The position numbers and the translations under genes were made by a program. The notes under the pieces were generated by a model. The model worked only from the letters and a program-made list of their open reading frames with translations, was not told the DNA's origin and searched no databases. DNA of 64,000 nucleotides from Clostridia bacterium (GTDB taxonomy: Bacteria; Bacillota; Clostridia; TANB77; CAG-465), in NCBI GenBank assembly GCA_017536445.1, contig JAFXHJ010000019.1, forward strand, positions 1 to 64,000, read 5' to 3'. Of this stretch, positions 8,884 to 18,107 are shown in pieces (position 1 is the stretch's first letter; the number at the start of each line of letters is the position of its first letter).

Positions 8884-9054
8884 ATGGGCGGAAATAAATT
8901 AATGGGAATAGCTGTAATAATACTAGGAATAGGTTTCATAGTGCTAGGAATGGGAATGGCATATCGTAATATGAATGCAGCTCCAGATACAAATACAGAT
9001 GATACTAATGTAAAACCATATGCTGAATCATCATATATTGAAGTAATAGAATAA
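8884..9054 (+). CDS. small single-pass membrane protein (56 aa)
   Basis: It starts 2 bp after the receiver-domain gene, whose end (AAAGGAGAAT) supplies the ribosome binding site. The product has one hydrophobic helix (GIAVIILGIGFIVLGMGMA) and a short Asp/Asn/Glu-rich tail. It may be a membrane partner of the upstream regulator. Function unknown. Confidence 0.6.
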   Translation: MGGNKLMGIAVIILGIGFIVLGMGMAYRNMNAAPDTNTDDTNVKPYAESSYIEVIE

Positions 9055-9063
9055 GCATAATAG

Positions 9064-9095
9064 AAGAGACTATTTGTAAGTCTCTTTTATTTTTC
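9064..9095 (+). terminator. intrinsic terminator
   Basis: AAGAGAC (9064-9070) pairs with GTCTCTT (9080-9086), followed by a T-rich tract. It closes the regulator operon ahead of tmRNA. Confidence 0.8.
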
Positions 9096-9138
9096 TATTG
9101 GCAAAAGTAAAAAAATATAGTATAATATTAAAGTATAT

Positions 9139-9493
9139 GGGGGTGTACTGGTTTCGACGGCTATTTTAAAGTACAGGTAGCGAGTAGTGGATGGTCGCTT
9201 TGGCCACTATAAAAAAGCGAAATTTAAATTTAAACGCTGATAATAGATTAGCAATGGCTGCTTAGTATAAGCGCCTGTTCATATAGTTTTCGCCGTAGGG
9301 ATTATATGGGCATCAATTATACGGAAAACGAAGTTATTCTTGCCACTAGAATAATGGGTAAATAAATGGCTACTAGATATAAGTTTTGTATCTATTACAA
9401 GTATCTGGGAATAAATAAATAGATACTGCACTCGGAGAAGCAGGTATGTATAGAAATTTTCGGACATGGGTTCAATTCCCATCACCTCCACCA
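9139..9493 (+). ncRNA. ssrA: tmRNA (ssrA)
   Basis: The 5' end GGGGGTG...TACTGGTTTCGACGG is the diagnostic tmRNA start, and the 3' end has a T-arm (GGGTTCAATTCCC) and acceptor strand ending CACCTCCACCA. The tag frame reads GCT GAT AAT AGA TTA GCA ATG GCT GCT TAG at 9236-9265, giving ADNRLAMAA with the usual Ala-Ala degradation end. It rescues ribosomes stalled on broken messages, which is relevant if CGG stalls translation here. A TATAAT-like box precedes it. Confidence 0.97.
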
Positions 9494-9499
9494 AAAAAG

Positions 9500-9527
9500 C
9501 ACTAATCAGAAATGGTTAGTGTTTTTA
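9500..9527 (+). terminator. tmRNA terminator
   Basis: CACTAA (9500-9505) pairs with TTAGTG (9516-9521), followed by TTTTT. Confidence 0.85.
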
Positions 9528-9554
9528 TTTAACTTTTCTTTGAGGTGGCACAAC

Positions 9555-9583
9555 TTGATTTATTATGTAAATTAGTGTATACT
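9555..9583 (+). promoter_or_regulatory. promoter of atypical cassette 1
   Basis: TTGATT (9555-9560), 17 bp, TATACT (9578-9583). It precedes three same-strand genes of unusual codon use that end at the terminator at 11736. Confidence 0.5.
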
Positions 9584-9661
9584 TATAACGGTAATTTTAA
9601 TGAATCCTTTTTATGGGTGATATGATCATTTAACAAAATAATTATTTTAGGAGGATAGCTA

Positions 9662-10165
9662 ATGCTTTCAAAAGAACAAAAAGAAAAATTACGGAAAATA
9701 CACGTCTATGAATTGGCAAGCGAAGAAAAGAAAGGCAAAGCAATTGTAAGAAAGTTAGTCAAAAAAGGTAAGAAAAACAAAGAAAACTCTTGTTGGAAAG
9801 AAGTCGAATTTAAGATTCCAAGTACTTATGAAATACTGGAAGATGTTATTGTACGACTCTTAGCAAATGGCTTCGTAAAGGTTGAAAGAGTTGCTCCGGC
9901 AAATGCAAATTGTATCGTAAGAGTTTTTAGAAAACTTCATCACGATTACGATTCTAGCATGATCTTTAATCTGTATGGTGCAGATGTTTTTGCAAGGCAT
10001 GGTTCTAAATGGACATCAGAAAGTGAAGGGACTGGAAGAGAGTTCTATTTAGACTATACCAAATGTTTGGTTGGTCAGTGGCTCTATCAAGATGAGGAAA
10101 TTATTTTTGATACAGAATTTGTAGATTTCTATTTAAGAGTAATTCCTGAAGAAAAACAAGTATAA
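9662..10165 (+). CDS. hypothetical protein, atypical codon use (cassette 1)
   Basis: The 167-aa soluble protein has a Lys-rich N-terminus and a Tyr/Phe-rich C-terminal half. I do not recognise it. AGGAGG stands 10 bp upstream. Codons differ from neighbours (CGA, CTC, GTC and an in-frame CGG at codon 11, 9692-9694). A +1 shift at that CGG would hit a stop within about 20 codons, so here CGG must be read in frame if the protein is made. It is probably a transferred gene, with an unknown role shared with the two genes behind it. Confidence 0.65.
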   Translation: MLSKEQKEKLRKIHVYELASEEKKGKAIVRKLVKKGKKNKENSCWKEVEFKIPSTYEILEDVIVRLLANGFVKVERVAPANANCIVRVFRKLHHDYDSSMIFNLYGADVFARHGSKWTSESEGTGREFYLDYTKCLVGQWLYQDEEIIFDTEFVDFYLRVIPEEKQV

Positions 10166-10190
10166 TTTTTATTTAACTGGAGGAATAATA

Positions 10191-10352
10191 ATGTTTGGAG
10201 TTAGCTTAACAGTTGTTTTAGTTGCAGCTCTTGTAGGAGCTGTAATAGGAGGTGCAGTAGTAGGAGTCGTATGTTATCGTAAAGGATATAATAAGATGCA
10301 TAAAGAAGCTCATGAATACGCAAAACTTCACCTACTTGGATTCAATTTTTAA
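10191..10352 (+). CDS. small glycine-zipper membrane protein (53 aa)
   Basis: Starts behind CTGGAGG. One long hydrophobic helix (residues about 4-30) carries repeated small residues (GAVIGGAVVGVV) typical of glycine-zipper packing, followed by a basic tail. It lies between two unknown genes of the same cassette. Function unknown. Confidence 0.65.
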   Translation: MFGVSLTVVLVAALVGAVIGGAVVGVVCYRKGYNKMHKEAHEYAKLHLLGFNF

Positions 10353-10372
10353 TAATCAATCGGAGGAAAAAT

Positions 10373-11728
10373 ATGAAAATAACAGACTTAGCAGTTTACA
10401 ATCGGTTAAGAGAGTGGTTCGAAAAACAAGGCTATACTGAAGGTGTAAAAGATAATATGCCCATCTATTGTTGGGATAATGTAAGTTATACACCGTCTGG
10501 CATAACCCCGGGACATTATGTGTACGCTATTGAATACTCAAAGCTTAAGCTTTGTGATGTGCCATATAATTTCCGTACAAGAGAGTTTTTCTTACATACG
10601 CTTTCTGGCGCATATGAGGAACTTGTTGATTATGTGAAAGCACATATCGAAGATTTTGATAAGCAGTTCTTCAAAGATCACATTGCAACAGAATATTACT
10701 CACTTGAGTTTGAGCTTAACGACTTTGAGTATATGCCTCTTGAATACATTGACGAAGAAATGGTGGCATGTGCAATGTTCAGAGCAATCAATATGCGCTA
10801 TGCAGAAAGGCGTGGCGACTGCGATGATTGGTTCTATTCTGTTTACAGAAGAAAGCCTGAGGTTCTTACCCAGGACTTGTATATCCTTGGCGCTCGTTGC
10901 TTTGCAGAAAAACGTGGTGGGGTGAACAAATTCCTGGAGGTTACTCCTAAGGAGTACAGAACGCCGGAGTATTACTTTGCACTTTGCTTGAGAAACAGTA
11001 CTCGGGTAATGGAAGATATTCCGGATGAGATTCTTACTACCAATTTCCTCATCACTTTAATTAATGAGAGTGTAGAAAATATTCGCTCTTTTAGTGAAAA
11101 AGCTCTTGAAATGGAAGCTGAAATGCAAGGAAGAGGAAAGGTTAAATTCTGGCAGGCGGCAATAATCAACGACGGTTACTCTATAAGGGATATTCCGCTT
11201 AATGAGGAACGTATCAACTTTTTCCTTTCCCTGTATACTAAAGATACACCGCAATATGAATATGGTTTTAAGAGCCATTACAAGGCGTATTTAAGGGAAA
11301 AGAACGGTGATGAAAAGCCTAGGAACACTACAAATGAGCTTGCAGGAATGATGGCTCTTATGGGGGCAATGTCTGGAATGCCTAATGACGAAGCTATCGA
11401 CCAAAGTACGGAATTTTTGAAAGGCAGTACAAACCGAAAAACACATTTACCGATATATTATGCAAATGCGGTGCCTGAGAAGTATTCCAAGGTATATGAT
11501 AAAGAAGAATATCTTTTGGAAATATACAATAAGCTTGGCATTCAAGTAGAAGGGGAAGCAGACTACTTCTATTATGATGTAGTTATTCCTAACAATCTCT
11601 CTGTATCTATGTTTGAAGGAGACTATGTAATAAAGGATGAGGCGGGAAATATTCTTATTCGTTATTACGATAGAGGACCCTTCTATGACAGAGCCGTAAA
11701 TGTGACAGAAATTAATGTAACACTTTAA
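10373..11728 (+). CDS. hypothetical 451-aa protein, atypical codon use (cassette 1)
   Basis: A large soluble protein rich in Tyr, Phe and Glu with no signal or membrane helix. Short helical repeat-like segments (DIPDEILTTNFLITLINES, then DIPLNEERINFFLSLY) resemble those in DUF4116-type repeat proteins, but I cannot assign it. CGGAGG precedes it. It has two in-frame CGG codons (10403, codon 11; 11003); a +1 shift at either gives an immediate TAA. Its codon choice (CTT, GAG, CCG-containing) is unlike the host. It ends at a strong terminator, so 9555-11771 looks like one self-contained acquired unit. Confidence 0.65.
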   Translation: MKITDLAVYNRLREWFEKQGYTEGVKDNMPIYCWDNVSYTPSGITPGHYVYAIEYSKLKLCDVPYNFRTREFFLHTLSGAYEELVDYVKAHIEDFDKQFFKDHIATEYYSLEFELNDFEYMPLEYIDEEMVACAMFRAINMRYAERRGDCDDWFYSVYRRKPEVLTQDLYILGARCFAEKRGGVNKFLEVTPKEYRTPEYYFALCLRNSTRVMEDIPDEILTTNFLITLINESVENIRSFSEKALEMEAEMQGRGKVKFWQAAIINDGYSIRDIPLNEERINFFLSLYTKDTPQYEYGFKSHYKAYLREKNGDEKPRNTTNELAGMMALMGAMSGMPNDEAIDQSTEFLKGSTNRKTHLPIYYANAVPEKYSKVYDKEEYLLEIYNKLGIQVEGEADYFYYDVVIPNNLSVSMFEGDYVIKDEAGNILIRYYDRGPFYDRAVNVTEINVTL

Positions 11729-11735
11729 AACAAAT

Positions 11736-11771
11736 AAAAGCACAAATCTTAAATAAAGATTTGTGCTTTTA
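11736..11771 (+). terminator. intrinsic terminator, likely bidirectional
   Basis: AAAAGCACAAATCTT pairs perfectly with AAGATTTGTGCTTTT across a 5-nt loop. It has both an A tract and a T tract. It closes atypical cassette 1. Confidence 0.93.
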
Positions 11772-11836
11772 TGCATATAAGTTGAAATTCTTGAAAAAAT
11801 TTAATATAATTATCTGGCATATTAAGGAGAAATAAA

Positions 11837-13579
11837 ATGAAAGAGAACGGTATTATAGATAAAACTATAGCAGTGCTAAAAGAAACAGCTATAATTTTGC
11901 TTTTATTTATAGCAATTAATGTATTAGTTACAAGTGTATTATTTATATGTCATGTAAGCATAAGTATGGCTAATATAATAGTTTCAACTATATTAACTAT
12001 AATTGTAACAATAATTAGAAATAAAGATAGAAATAAAATTAGTTTATGTATATCAGGCGTATTATCGGTGATAATTATACTAGTAACACTATTTATAGCA
12101 TCACATACATATGATACAACTTGGGATGGTAATACATATCATAAGCTTGCAGTAGGAATGTTAACAGATGGTTGGAATCCGGTTTATGAAACAGCTATAG
12201 AGTACATAGAAAAAGACAGTGAAAAATTAGGTTTGATGGATGATGAAAGAAATTCAATATGGATAGAACATTATCCAAAAGCTAGCTGGATATTTTCAGC
12301 AAATTTATATTCTGTGACTGGTAGCATAGAAACATCAAAAATAATTACAATGCTAATGATGTACATTGCATTCGCAATAATCTTAAGTTACTTAAACAAG
12401 AAAATAAATATAATATTTGCCGTACTTGTTGGGGCTTTAATAGCTATAAATCCTATAACAATGGTACAAGCGTTTAGCTATTATATTGATGGTTTGATGG
12501 GATTGTGTATATACATAATACTATGTACACTATTGGATATGACTAAAATAGGAAAGTTTGAACCTAATAAAGAATTAGATAATTGGATAATCTTAGCGGC
12601 GACGTTGCTTGTTTGCATAAACTTGAAATTTACTGGTTTAGTATATGCTGGTATATTTTGCTTTATGTTTTTTGTAATATGGTTAATAGATGCATATAAA
12701 GCTGGAACAATAAAAGAGAATGCAACTAAATATGTAATATACTATGTTGTAGTTGTACTTGTTTCATTATGTGTTGTAGGATTTTCATCTTATGTAAAAA
12801 ACACTATAAATAAAGGTTTTCCATTATATCCTTTAATGGGCAAAAACAAAGTAGATATAATGACATATAACGAACCTAAATCATTTCCAGAAAGAGGGGC
12901 AATAGATAAATTCTTTACATCAATGTTTGCTGTTTCTGAAAATGTAAAATCTAATTCTACGGATAAAGATCCTACATTAAAAATGCCATTTACTATAAAA
13001 AAAGGCGAGATAGAGCAATTTGCCAAACCGGATACTAGAATGGCGGGATTTGGAGTGTTATTTAGTGGAATATTTATAATTACAGTTATATCTCTTGGTT
13101 ATCTAATGTTTGAAATGTATAAAAACAAGCAAATAAAAGAATTTTGGATATTAACAGCATTTGTATTAGTAACAATTTTATTAATACTAATAACAGATGG
13201 AAGTTGGTGGGCAAGATATGTTCCATATGTATATTTATATCCATTAATAGCAGTAGTATTATTTGCAAGTAAAAAAGGTTTACTAAACAAAGTGGCAGCT
13301 GGCATAATATGTTCTATTTTAATAATAAATGTAGCAATAATATCTTATGCTTCTTGCTCACATACATTAAGTGAATATAGAAAAACAGAAAAAGCATTTG
13401 CTAAAATGGAGTTAGTAAATAAATCTGGTAATAAAGCAAAAATATCTTTAAGAACAGATGCGTTTGTATCTTTACTATATAATGTAAGAGATAAAGGGAT
13501 TGATGTAAAAATCGTAGATAAAGAAGAACTTGAAAATAAAAAATATGCAAACTATTTTTATTATGAGAACAAGAAATAG
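11837..13579 (+). CDS. large multi-pass membrane protein, GT-C glycosyltransferase-like
   Basis: The 580-aa protein has about twelve membrane helices. After the third comes an acidic loop (YDTTWDGNTYH) and an aromatic/acidic segment (SIWIEHYPKASW), a layout like GT-C enzymes whose first outer loop holds a catalytic Asp. A short soluble tail follows. It is 20 bp ahead of a UbiA-family prenyltransferase gene, suggesting that it transfers a polyprenyl-phosphate-linked sugar. Substrate unknown. Confidence 0.6.
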   Translation: MKENGIIDKTIAVLKETAIILLLFIAINVLVTSVLFICHVSISMANIIVSTILTIIVTIIRNKDRNKISLCISGVLSVIIILVTLFIASHTYDTTWDGNTYHKLAVGMLTDGWNPVYETAIEYIEKDSEKLGLMDDERNSIWIEHYPKASWIFSANLYSVTGSIETSKIITMLMMYIAFAIILSYLNKKINIIFAVLVGALIAINPITMVQAFSYYIDGLMGLCIYIILCTLLDMTKIGKFEPNKELDNWIILAATLLVCINLKFTGLVYAGIFCFMFFVIWLIDAYKAGTIKENATKYVIYYVVVVLVSLCVVGFSSYVKNTINKGFPLYPLMGKNKVDIMTYNEPKSFPERGAIDKFFTSMFAVSENVKSNSTDKDPTLKMPFTIKKGEIEQFAKPDTRMAGFGVLFSGIFIITVISLGYLMFEMYKNKQIKEFWILTAFVLVTILLILITDGSWWARYVPYVYLYPLIAVVLFASKKGLLNKVAAGIICSILIINVAIISYASCSHTLSEYRKTEKAFAKMELVNKSGNKAKISLRTDAFVSLLYNVRDKGIDVKIVDKEELENKKYANYFYYENKK

Positions 13580-13598
13580 AAAATAAGTGAGGGGAAAA

Positions 13599-14465
13599 AT
13601 GAAAAAAGTAGCAAGTTATATAAAATTGATGAGACCACATCACTACATTAAAAATATTTTAATATTTTTACCATTAGTCTTTTCAAAAAATATATTTAAT
13701 GGAAGTCTTCTTATTAATGTAGTGATAGGAGCTATAGCGTTTTCACTAATGTCATCAATTGTATATATATTAAACGATATAATGGATGTTGAAGCAGATA
13801 AAAAGCACGAAAAGAAAAAATATAGACCAATTGCTTCGGGTGCAGTTTCAATAAGAAATGCTATTATTTTAGCAATTATATTATTTATATTAAGCATATT
13901 GTTAAATTGGTATATAAAGTCTAGCATGGTTGCACTATGCGTATTTTATGGATATCTATTAATGAATATTTTATATAGCGTAAAACTAAAACATGTTCCA
14001 ATAGTAGATATTGTCATTTTAGCATTTGGATTTATGTTAAGAGTATTCTACGGTTCAGCAATAACTGAAATTGCAATATCAGATTGGTTATACATAACAA
14101 TATTAGCTTTCTCATTCTATATGGGACTTGGAAAAAGAAGAAATGAATTTAGAAAGATGGGAAAAGACGGAAGAGAAGTCCTAAAATATTATAACGAAAC
14201 ATTCTTAACAAGTAATTTATACATGTGCATGGCACTAGGAATAGTGTTCTATTCATTATGGTGCGTAGATGTAAATGCATCAGCATTAGGAAAAATAAAT
14301 ATAATTTGGACAGTACCTTTAGTAATGATAATATGTATGAGATATAGCCTAAATATTGAAGGTGATTCGTTAGGAGATCCTGTAGATGTTATTTTAGGAG
14401 ATAAGCTTTTAATAGCTTTAGCAGGAATATATTCTGTTGTAATGTTCATGGCATTATATTTATAG
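13599..14465 (+). CDS. UbiA-family prenyltransferase, polyprenyl-P phosphoribosyltransferase-like
   Basis: ATG 13599 follows GAGGGG. The 288-aa protein has about eight membrane helices. The first Asp-rich motif NDIMDVEADKKHEKKKYRPI then ASG matches the subgroup of actinobacterial decaprenyl-phosphate 5-phosphoribosyltransferase (ND..DVEAD..H..K..RPIA.G). That enzyme joins PRPP to polyprenyl phosphate, the entry to arabinofuranose or ribofuranose donors. A HAD phosphatase gene follows by 8 bp and could remove the 5-phosphate. No epimerase gene is nearby. Confidence 0.78.
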   Translation: MKKVASYIKLMRPHHYIKNILIFLPLVFSKNIFNGSLLINVVIGAIAFSLMSSIVYILNDIMDVEADKKHEKKKYRPIASGAVSIRNAIILAIILFILSILLNWYIKSSMVALCVFYGYLLMNILYSVKLKHVPIVDIVILAFGFMLRVFYGSAITEIAISDWLYITILAFSFYMGLGKRRNEFRKMGKDGREVLKYYNETFLTSNLYMCMALGIVFYSLWCVDVNASALGKINIIWTVPLVMIICMRYSLNIEGDSLGDPVDVILGDKLLIALAGIYSVVMFMALYL

Positions 14466-14473
14466 AGGTAATT

Positions 14474-15046
14474 ATGAAAAAATTATTTGTATTTGATTTT
14501 GATAAGACAATATACCTAGGAGATAGTTCTATAGATATATATTTATATGAATTAAAGAAAAACATATTGCTAATTAGATTTTTACCAGTGCAATTTTTTG
14601 GAATGTTAATGTATAAATTAAAATTAAAGCCTAAAGAATATTTTAAGGAAAAATATTTTTCGTTTCTAAAAGGGGTAAAAGATATAGATAATGATGTAAT
14701 AGAATTTTGGAATAAAAATGAGTCAAAAATAAAGCGCGATATGTTCGTAGGTAAGAAAAATATCGTAGTAATATCCGCTTCACCAGAATTCTTATTAAAA
14801 CCAATATGTGATAGAGTAGGTATAGATAAACTCATAGCAACAAAAGTTGATTCCAAAACAGGAAAATTTTTAAGCAATAACTGTTATGGTAAAGAAAAGG
14901 TTAAAAGACTTGAAGAAGAATTTAACGAATATGAAATTGAAGAATTCTACTCAGACAGCAATAGTGATGTGCATTTAGCATTAATTGCTAAAAGTAGTTT
15001 CCTTGTTAATAAAGATAAAATAGAAGAATGGAAATTAAAAAAGTAA
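14474..15046 (+). CDS. HAD-superfamily phosphatase (subclass IB)
   Basis: The 190-aa protein has HAD motif I FDFDKTIYLG (D10 and D12), motif II VISASPEF, a Lys-containing motif III region (YGKEKVKRL) and motif IV FYSDSNSD. It lies directly after the UbiA gene; HAD and UbiA domains are often paired or fused, and the likely job here is dephosphorylating the lipid-linked phosphosugar. That pairing is inferred from context. Confidence 0.8.
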   Translation: MKKLFVFDFDKTIYLGDSSIDIYLYELKKNILLIRFLPVQFFGMLMYKLKLKPKEYFKEKYFSFLKGVKDIDNDVIEFWNKNESKIKRDMFVGKKNIVVISASPEFLLKPICDRVGIDKLIATKVDSKTGKFLSNNCYGKEKVKRLEEEFNEYEIEEFYSDSNSDVHLALIAKSSFLVNKDKIEEWKLKK

Positions 15047-15065
15047 AATAGAATAAAGTATAAAA

Positions 15066-15108
15066 TTTTGGTAGATATGTTATATAAAATATAATGTGTC
15101 TACCAAAA
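15066..15108 (+). repeat. inverted repeat flanking an AT core, before pgi
   Basis: TTTTGGTAGA (15066-15075) is a perfect inverted match to TCTACCAAAA (15099-15108) across a 23-bp AT-only-like loop containing TATAAT-like sequence. There is no clean T tract. It could be a weak terminator of the UbiA-HAD operon or an operator around a promoter. Confidence 0.5.
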
Positions 15109-15164
15109 CTTGCTTTTGAAAAGCACTTAATATATAATGTGCATATATAAGGGGGAGACTAAAG

Positions 15165-16472
15165 ATGAAAGAAGTTTCACTAAATTTTGAAGGTCTAATA
15201 TATTATATTGAAGATGAAGAAATGAAACAAATGGAGCCAGCGGTTTTAGCAGCTCATGATATGTTAGAAGAAAGAACAGGCGCAGGAAGAAGTATGCTAG
15301 GATGGAAAGACTTGCCTGAAAGAATTACAGAAGAAGAAATCGCCAAAATTAAAGTTGCGGCGGATAAGATAAGAACTCAAGCAGAGGTGCTTGTTGTAAT
15401 AGGGACTGGTGGTTCATATCTAGGGGCAAAAGCAGTTATAGATATGCTATCTGATCCGTTATATAATATGCAACCAAACAGTAAGAGAAACGGACCACAA
15501 GTGTTGTTTATAGGCAACAATTTAAGTGGCAAATATTTAAGAAGTGTAATTGAGTATATTGAAGATAAAGATGTAGCAATAAATGTTATATCTAAATCTG
15601 GTACTACATTAGAACCTGCGATTGCTTTTAGAATATTAAAATTATTCATGGAAGAAAAGTATGGTATAAGCGGAGCGGCTGAAAGAATATATGTAACCAC
15701 TGATGCCGAAAAGGGATTATTAAGAGAGATAGCTATAAAGGAAGGTTATGAAACATTTATAATACCTCATGATGTAGGTGGAAGATATTCAGTACTATCT
15801 CCAGTAGGTCTTCTTCCAATAGCGGTAGCTGGAATAAACTTTGAAGACATACTAGATGGTGCGTTGTTTGCAAGACATATGTTTAATGTACGTAAGTTAG
15901 AAGATAATGATTGTTACAAATATGCTGCCGCAAGAAATATACTACATAGAAAAGGCAAAGACATCGAAGTAATGGCAACATACGAACCATCTTTACAATA
16001 TTTTATTGAATGGTATAAGCAATTATTTGGTGAAAGTGAAGGTAAAGACGGCAAGGGAATATTCCCAGCAGGTGTTACATTTACAGCAGATTTACATTCT
16101 ATGGGACAATTATTACAAGATGGCAAGAGAAATCTATTTGAAACAGTTCTTAATATAGATGTAGATAAGAGCTTTATAAAAGTTCCAGAAATTGAAAATA
16201 GTAGGGATAATCTAGATTATATAGCTGGAAAGACAATTGCTGAAATAAATAAAGTTGCAGAAAAAGCAACATGTATGGCGCATATGGAGGGCGGTGTACC
16301 GATTATTGAAATAAACATAAAAGAACTTAATGCATATAGCGTTGGACAATTAATATTCTTCTTTGAAAAAGCATGTGCAATAAGTGGATATATGTTAGGA
16401 GTAAATCCATTTGATCAACCAGGCGTTGAAGAATACAAAAGAAGAATGCGTGAGATGTTAAAGAGAGATTAA
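15165..16472 (+). CDS. pgi: glucose-6-phosphate isomerase
   Basis: The 435-aa length fits short bacterial Pgi. Visible family features are GTGGSYLGAKA (about residue 80), the SKSGTTLEPAI phosphate-binding loop, GGRYSVLSPVG and the C-terminal NPFDQPGVE. It interconverts glucose-6-phosphate and fructose-6-phosphate. AGGGGGA precedes it, and it is followed by a TraX-like gene after 9 bp. Confidence 0.95.
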   Translation: MKEVSLNFEGLIYYIEDEEMKQMEPAVLAAHDMLEERTGAGRSMLGWKDLPERITEEEIAKIKVAADKIRTQAEVLVVIGTGGSYLGAKAVIDMLSDPLYNMQPNSKRNGPQVLFIGNNLSGKYLRSVIEYIEDKDVAINVISKSGTTLEPAIAFRILKLFMEEKYGISGAAERIYVTTDAEKGLLREIAIKEGYETFIIPHDVGGRYSVLSPVGLLPIAVAGINFEDILDGALFARHMFNVRKLEDNDCYKYAAARNILHRKGKDIEVMATYEPSLQYFIEWYKQLFGESEGKDGKGIFPAGVTFTADLHSMGQLLQDGKRNLFETVLNIDVDKSFIKVPEIENSRDNLDYIAGKTIAEINKVAEKATCMAHMEGGVPIIEINIKELNAYSVGQLIFFFEKACAISGYMLGVNPFDQPGVEEYKRRMREMLKRD

Positions 16473-16481
16473 GGAAGTACT

Positions 16482-17309
16482 ATGAAGAACATATTTAAGT
16501 CCGGTATAACTGGCAATACATTAAAATTAATAGCTTTAATAACTATGGTATTAGACCACATTGGATATTATTTTGCCAGTGAACTAGACTATGGAGTGTT
16601 GCTTGCTTTAAGATGGCTTGGAAGAATGTCGATGCCTATATATACATATTTAGTGGTACAAGGATTTTTCTATACTAAAGATTTCAAAAAATATGTAGGC
16701 AGAATGTTTATATTAGCTACAATAACGCAAGCAAGCATAGCAGTAGTAGGCTATATTGGTTTCAAAATTACAGAAATGTATTATCCACAAGTTTGTAATA
16801 GTTTAAATGTTTTATTCACGTATACGATAGCGTTACTTGTAATGAAACTATTACACGAGAGAATAATAATTAAAAAATGGGATTATACAAAGAATCTTAG
16901 TATAAGGGTGGTAGCAGCAATAGTATTATGCGCGATTGCGATATTAGTACCAATAGATTATTCTTATATAGGAGTGGTATTAACGGTATTATTCTATTTT
17001 ATTGAAAAATATAAAACTAAATATTTAGTATGGACAGATGGTTTTAGAAAAGGCATAGGCAAGTACATAAAGTTCGATGACTCTAAAGTTGTAAAAACAG
17101 TATATGTATTAGCTTTAATGCTTGCGTTGGTAGCCCTAGCTCCAGCAGAGCCGTATCCTATTCCGGTGATATTGGCTATAATACCGCTCGCTTTATATAA
17201 CGGCGAAAGAGGTAATAAGTCAAAAATATTAAAATATAGTTACTATTTAACATTTCCGTTACAACACATTTTGCTATATTCGCTAGCAATAATGTTTGTG
17301 TTAACATAA
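16482..17309 (+). CDS. TraX-family membrane acyltransferase
   Basis: The 275-aa protein has about eight membrane helices. The N-terminus (TGNTLKLIALITMVLDHIGYY) with the D-H pair and the RWLGRMSMPIYTYL segment is typical of TraX, a family including F-pilin N-acetyltransferase. In Firmicutes many TraX proteins sit outside plasmids. A T4SS with pilins lies 2 kb downstream, so pilin modification is possible but not shown. Confidence 0.8.
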   Translation: MKNIFKSGITGNTLKLIALITMVLDHIGYYFASELDYGVLLALRWLGRMSMPIYTYLVVQGFFYTKDFKKYVGRMFILATITQASIAVVGYIGFKITEMYYPQVCNSLNVLFTYTIALLVMKLLHERIIIKKWDYTKNLSIRVVAAIVLCAIAILVPIDYSYIGVVLTVLFYFIEKYKTKYLVWTDGFRKGIGKYIKFDDSKVVKTVYVLALMLALVALAPAEPYPIPVILAIIPLALYNGERGNKSKILKYSYYLTFPLQHILLYSLAIMFVLT

Positions 17310-17323
17310 TTTTAACATTTTTC

Positions 17324-17352
17324 TTTACTTTTAATATGCGCTGTGGTATAAT
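17324..17352 (+). promoter_or_regulatory. promoter for ssb-like gene
   Basis: TTTACT (17324-17329), 17 bp, TATAAT (17347-17352), about 75 bp ahead of the start codon. The -10 is perfect; the -35 is weak. Confidence 0.6.
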
Positions 17353-17426
17353 TTTATTGTATTTAGGAATTATTTCGGTCTAAAATACATAAGAATAAGT
17401 ATAAAAGCACATAAGGAGGAAAGAAA

Positions 17427-18062
17427 GTGGAAATATACAGCGAAAACAACTTTGTTACTTTAGGTGGAACAGTAGCATCAACATTAGAAGAGAGCCATGA
17501 AATTTATGGCGAAAAATTTTACAGATTCTATATAGAGGTGGATAGATTAAGTGGTATGGCAGATAAAATACCAGCAATCATATCTGAAAGACTAATAGAT
17601 GTAAACAATTTTAAAATCGGTAAACTAATAAAAATTGAAGGTCAATATAGATCATACAATCAAGTATTAGAAAATGGAAAATCTAAATTAATACTTTCTG
17701 TATTTGTAAAAGATATTAAAACAGAAGATTTAGACGAAAAAACAAAGATGGAAAACTCTTTAACATTAATAGGTTGTATTTGTAAACCACCAATATACAG
17801 AAAAACACCTTTAGGAAGAGATATTGCAGACGTACTTGTAGCAGTAAACAGAGCATATAACAAATCTGATTACATTCCTTGTATTTTATGGGGAAGAAAT
17901 GCAAAATTCTGCCAAAACTTAGCTATAGGAACTAATGTTAAATTAGAAGGAAGAATCCAAGCTAGGGAATATGAAAAGAAATATGAAGACGGAACAGCAG
18001 AAAAAAGAGTTGCATATGAAGTATCTGTTTCTAAATTTGAAGAATATAAAAAAGAAGACTAG
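17427..18062 (+). CDS. single-stranded DNA-binding protein with two OB-like halves
   Basis: It starts with GTG behind AAGGAGG. The 211-aa protein has an N-terminal OB-like half (about 5-105) and a second half (about 108-205) with clear SSB features (NSLTLIGCICKPP, then VAVNRAYNKSDYIPCILWG). It lacks the acidic DDxIPF tail of canonical SSB and is longer, so it is a tandem-OB SSB-like protein. It may act in recombination or competence rather than as the replication SSB. Confidence 0.75.
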   Translation: MEIYSENNFVTLGGTVASTLEESHEIYGEKFYRFYIEVDRLSGMADKIPAIISERLIDVNNFKIGKLIKIEGQYRSYNQVLENGKSKLILSVFVKDIKTEDLDEKTKMENSLTLIGCICKPPIYRKTPLGRDIADVLVAVNRAYNKSDYIPCILWGRNAKFCQNLAIGTNVKLEGRIQAREYEKKYEDGTAEKRVAYEVSVSKFEEYKKED

Positions 18063-18082
18063 AAAATAATTTACGGATTAAA

Positions 18083-18107
18083 AGCACTTAGTGAAAACTA
18101 AGTGCTA
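18083..18107. terminator. bidirectional terminator between convergent genes
   Basis: AGCACTTAG (18083-18091) pairs with CTAAGTGCT (18099-18107) around TGAAAAA-type loop bases. It lies where the ssb-like and M23 peptidase genes converge, overlapping the peptidase stop. Confidence 0.8.

Noticed and set aside
9279-9494. Minus-strand reading frame of 71 codons.
   Set aside because: It is the reverse complement of tmRNA.
15047-15164. Small RNA gene before pgi.
   Set aside because: Only an AT-rich inverted repeat is visible, with no clear promoter-terminator pair or recognised RNA.
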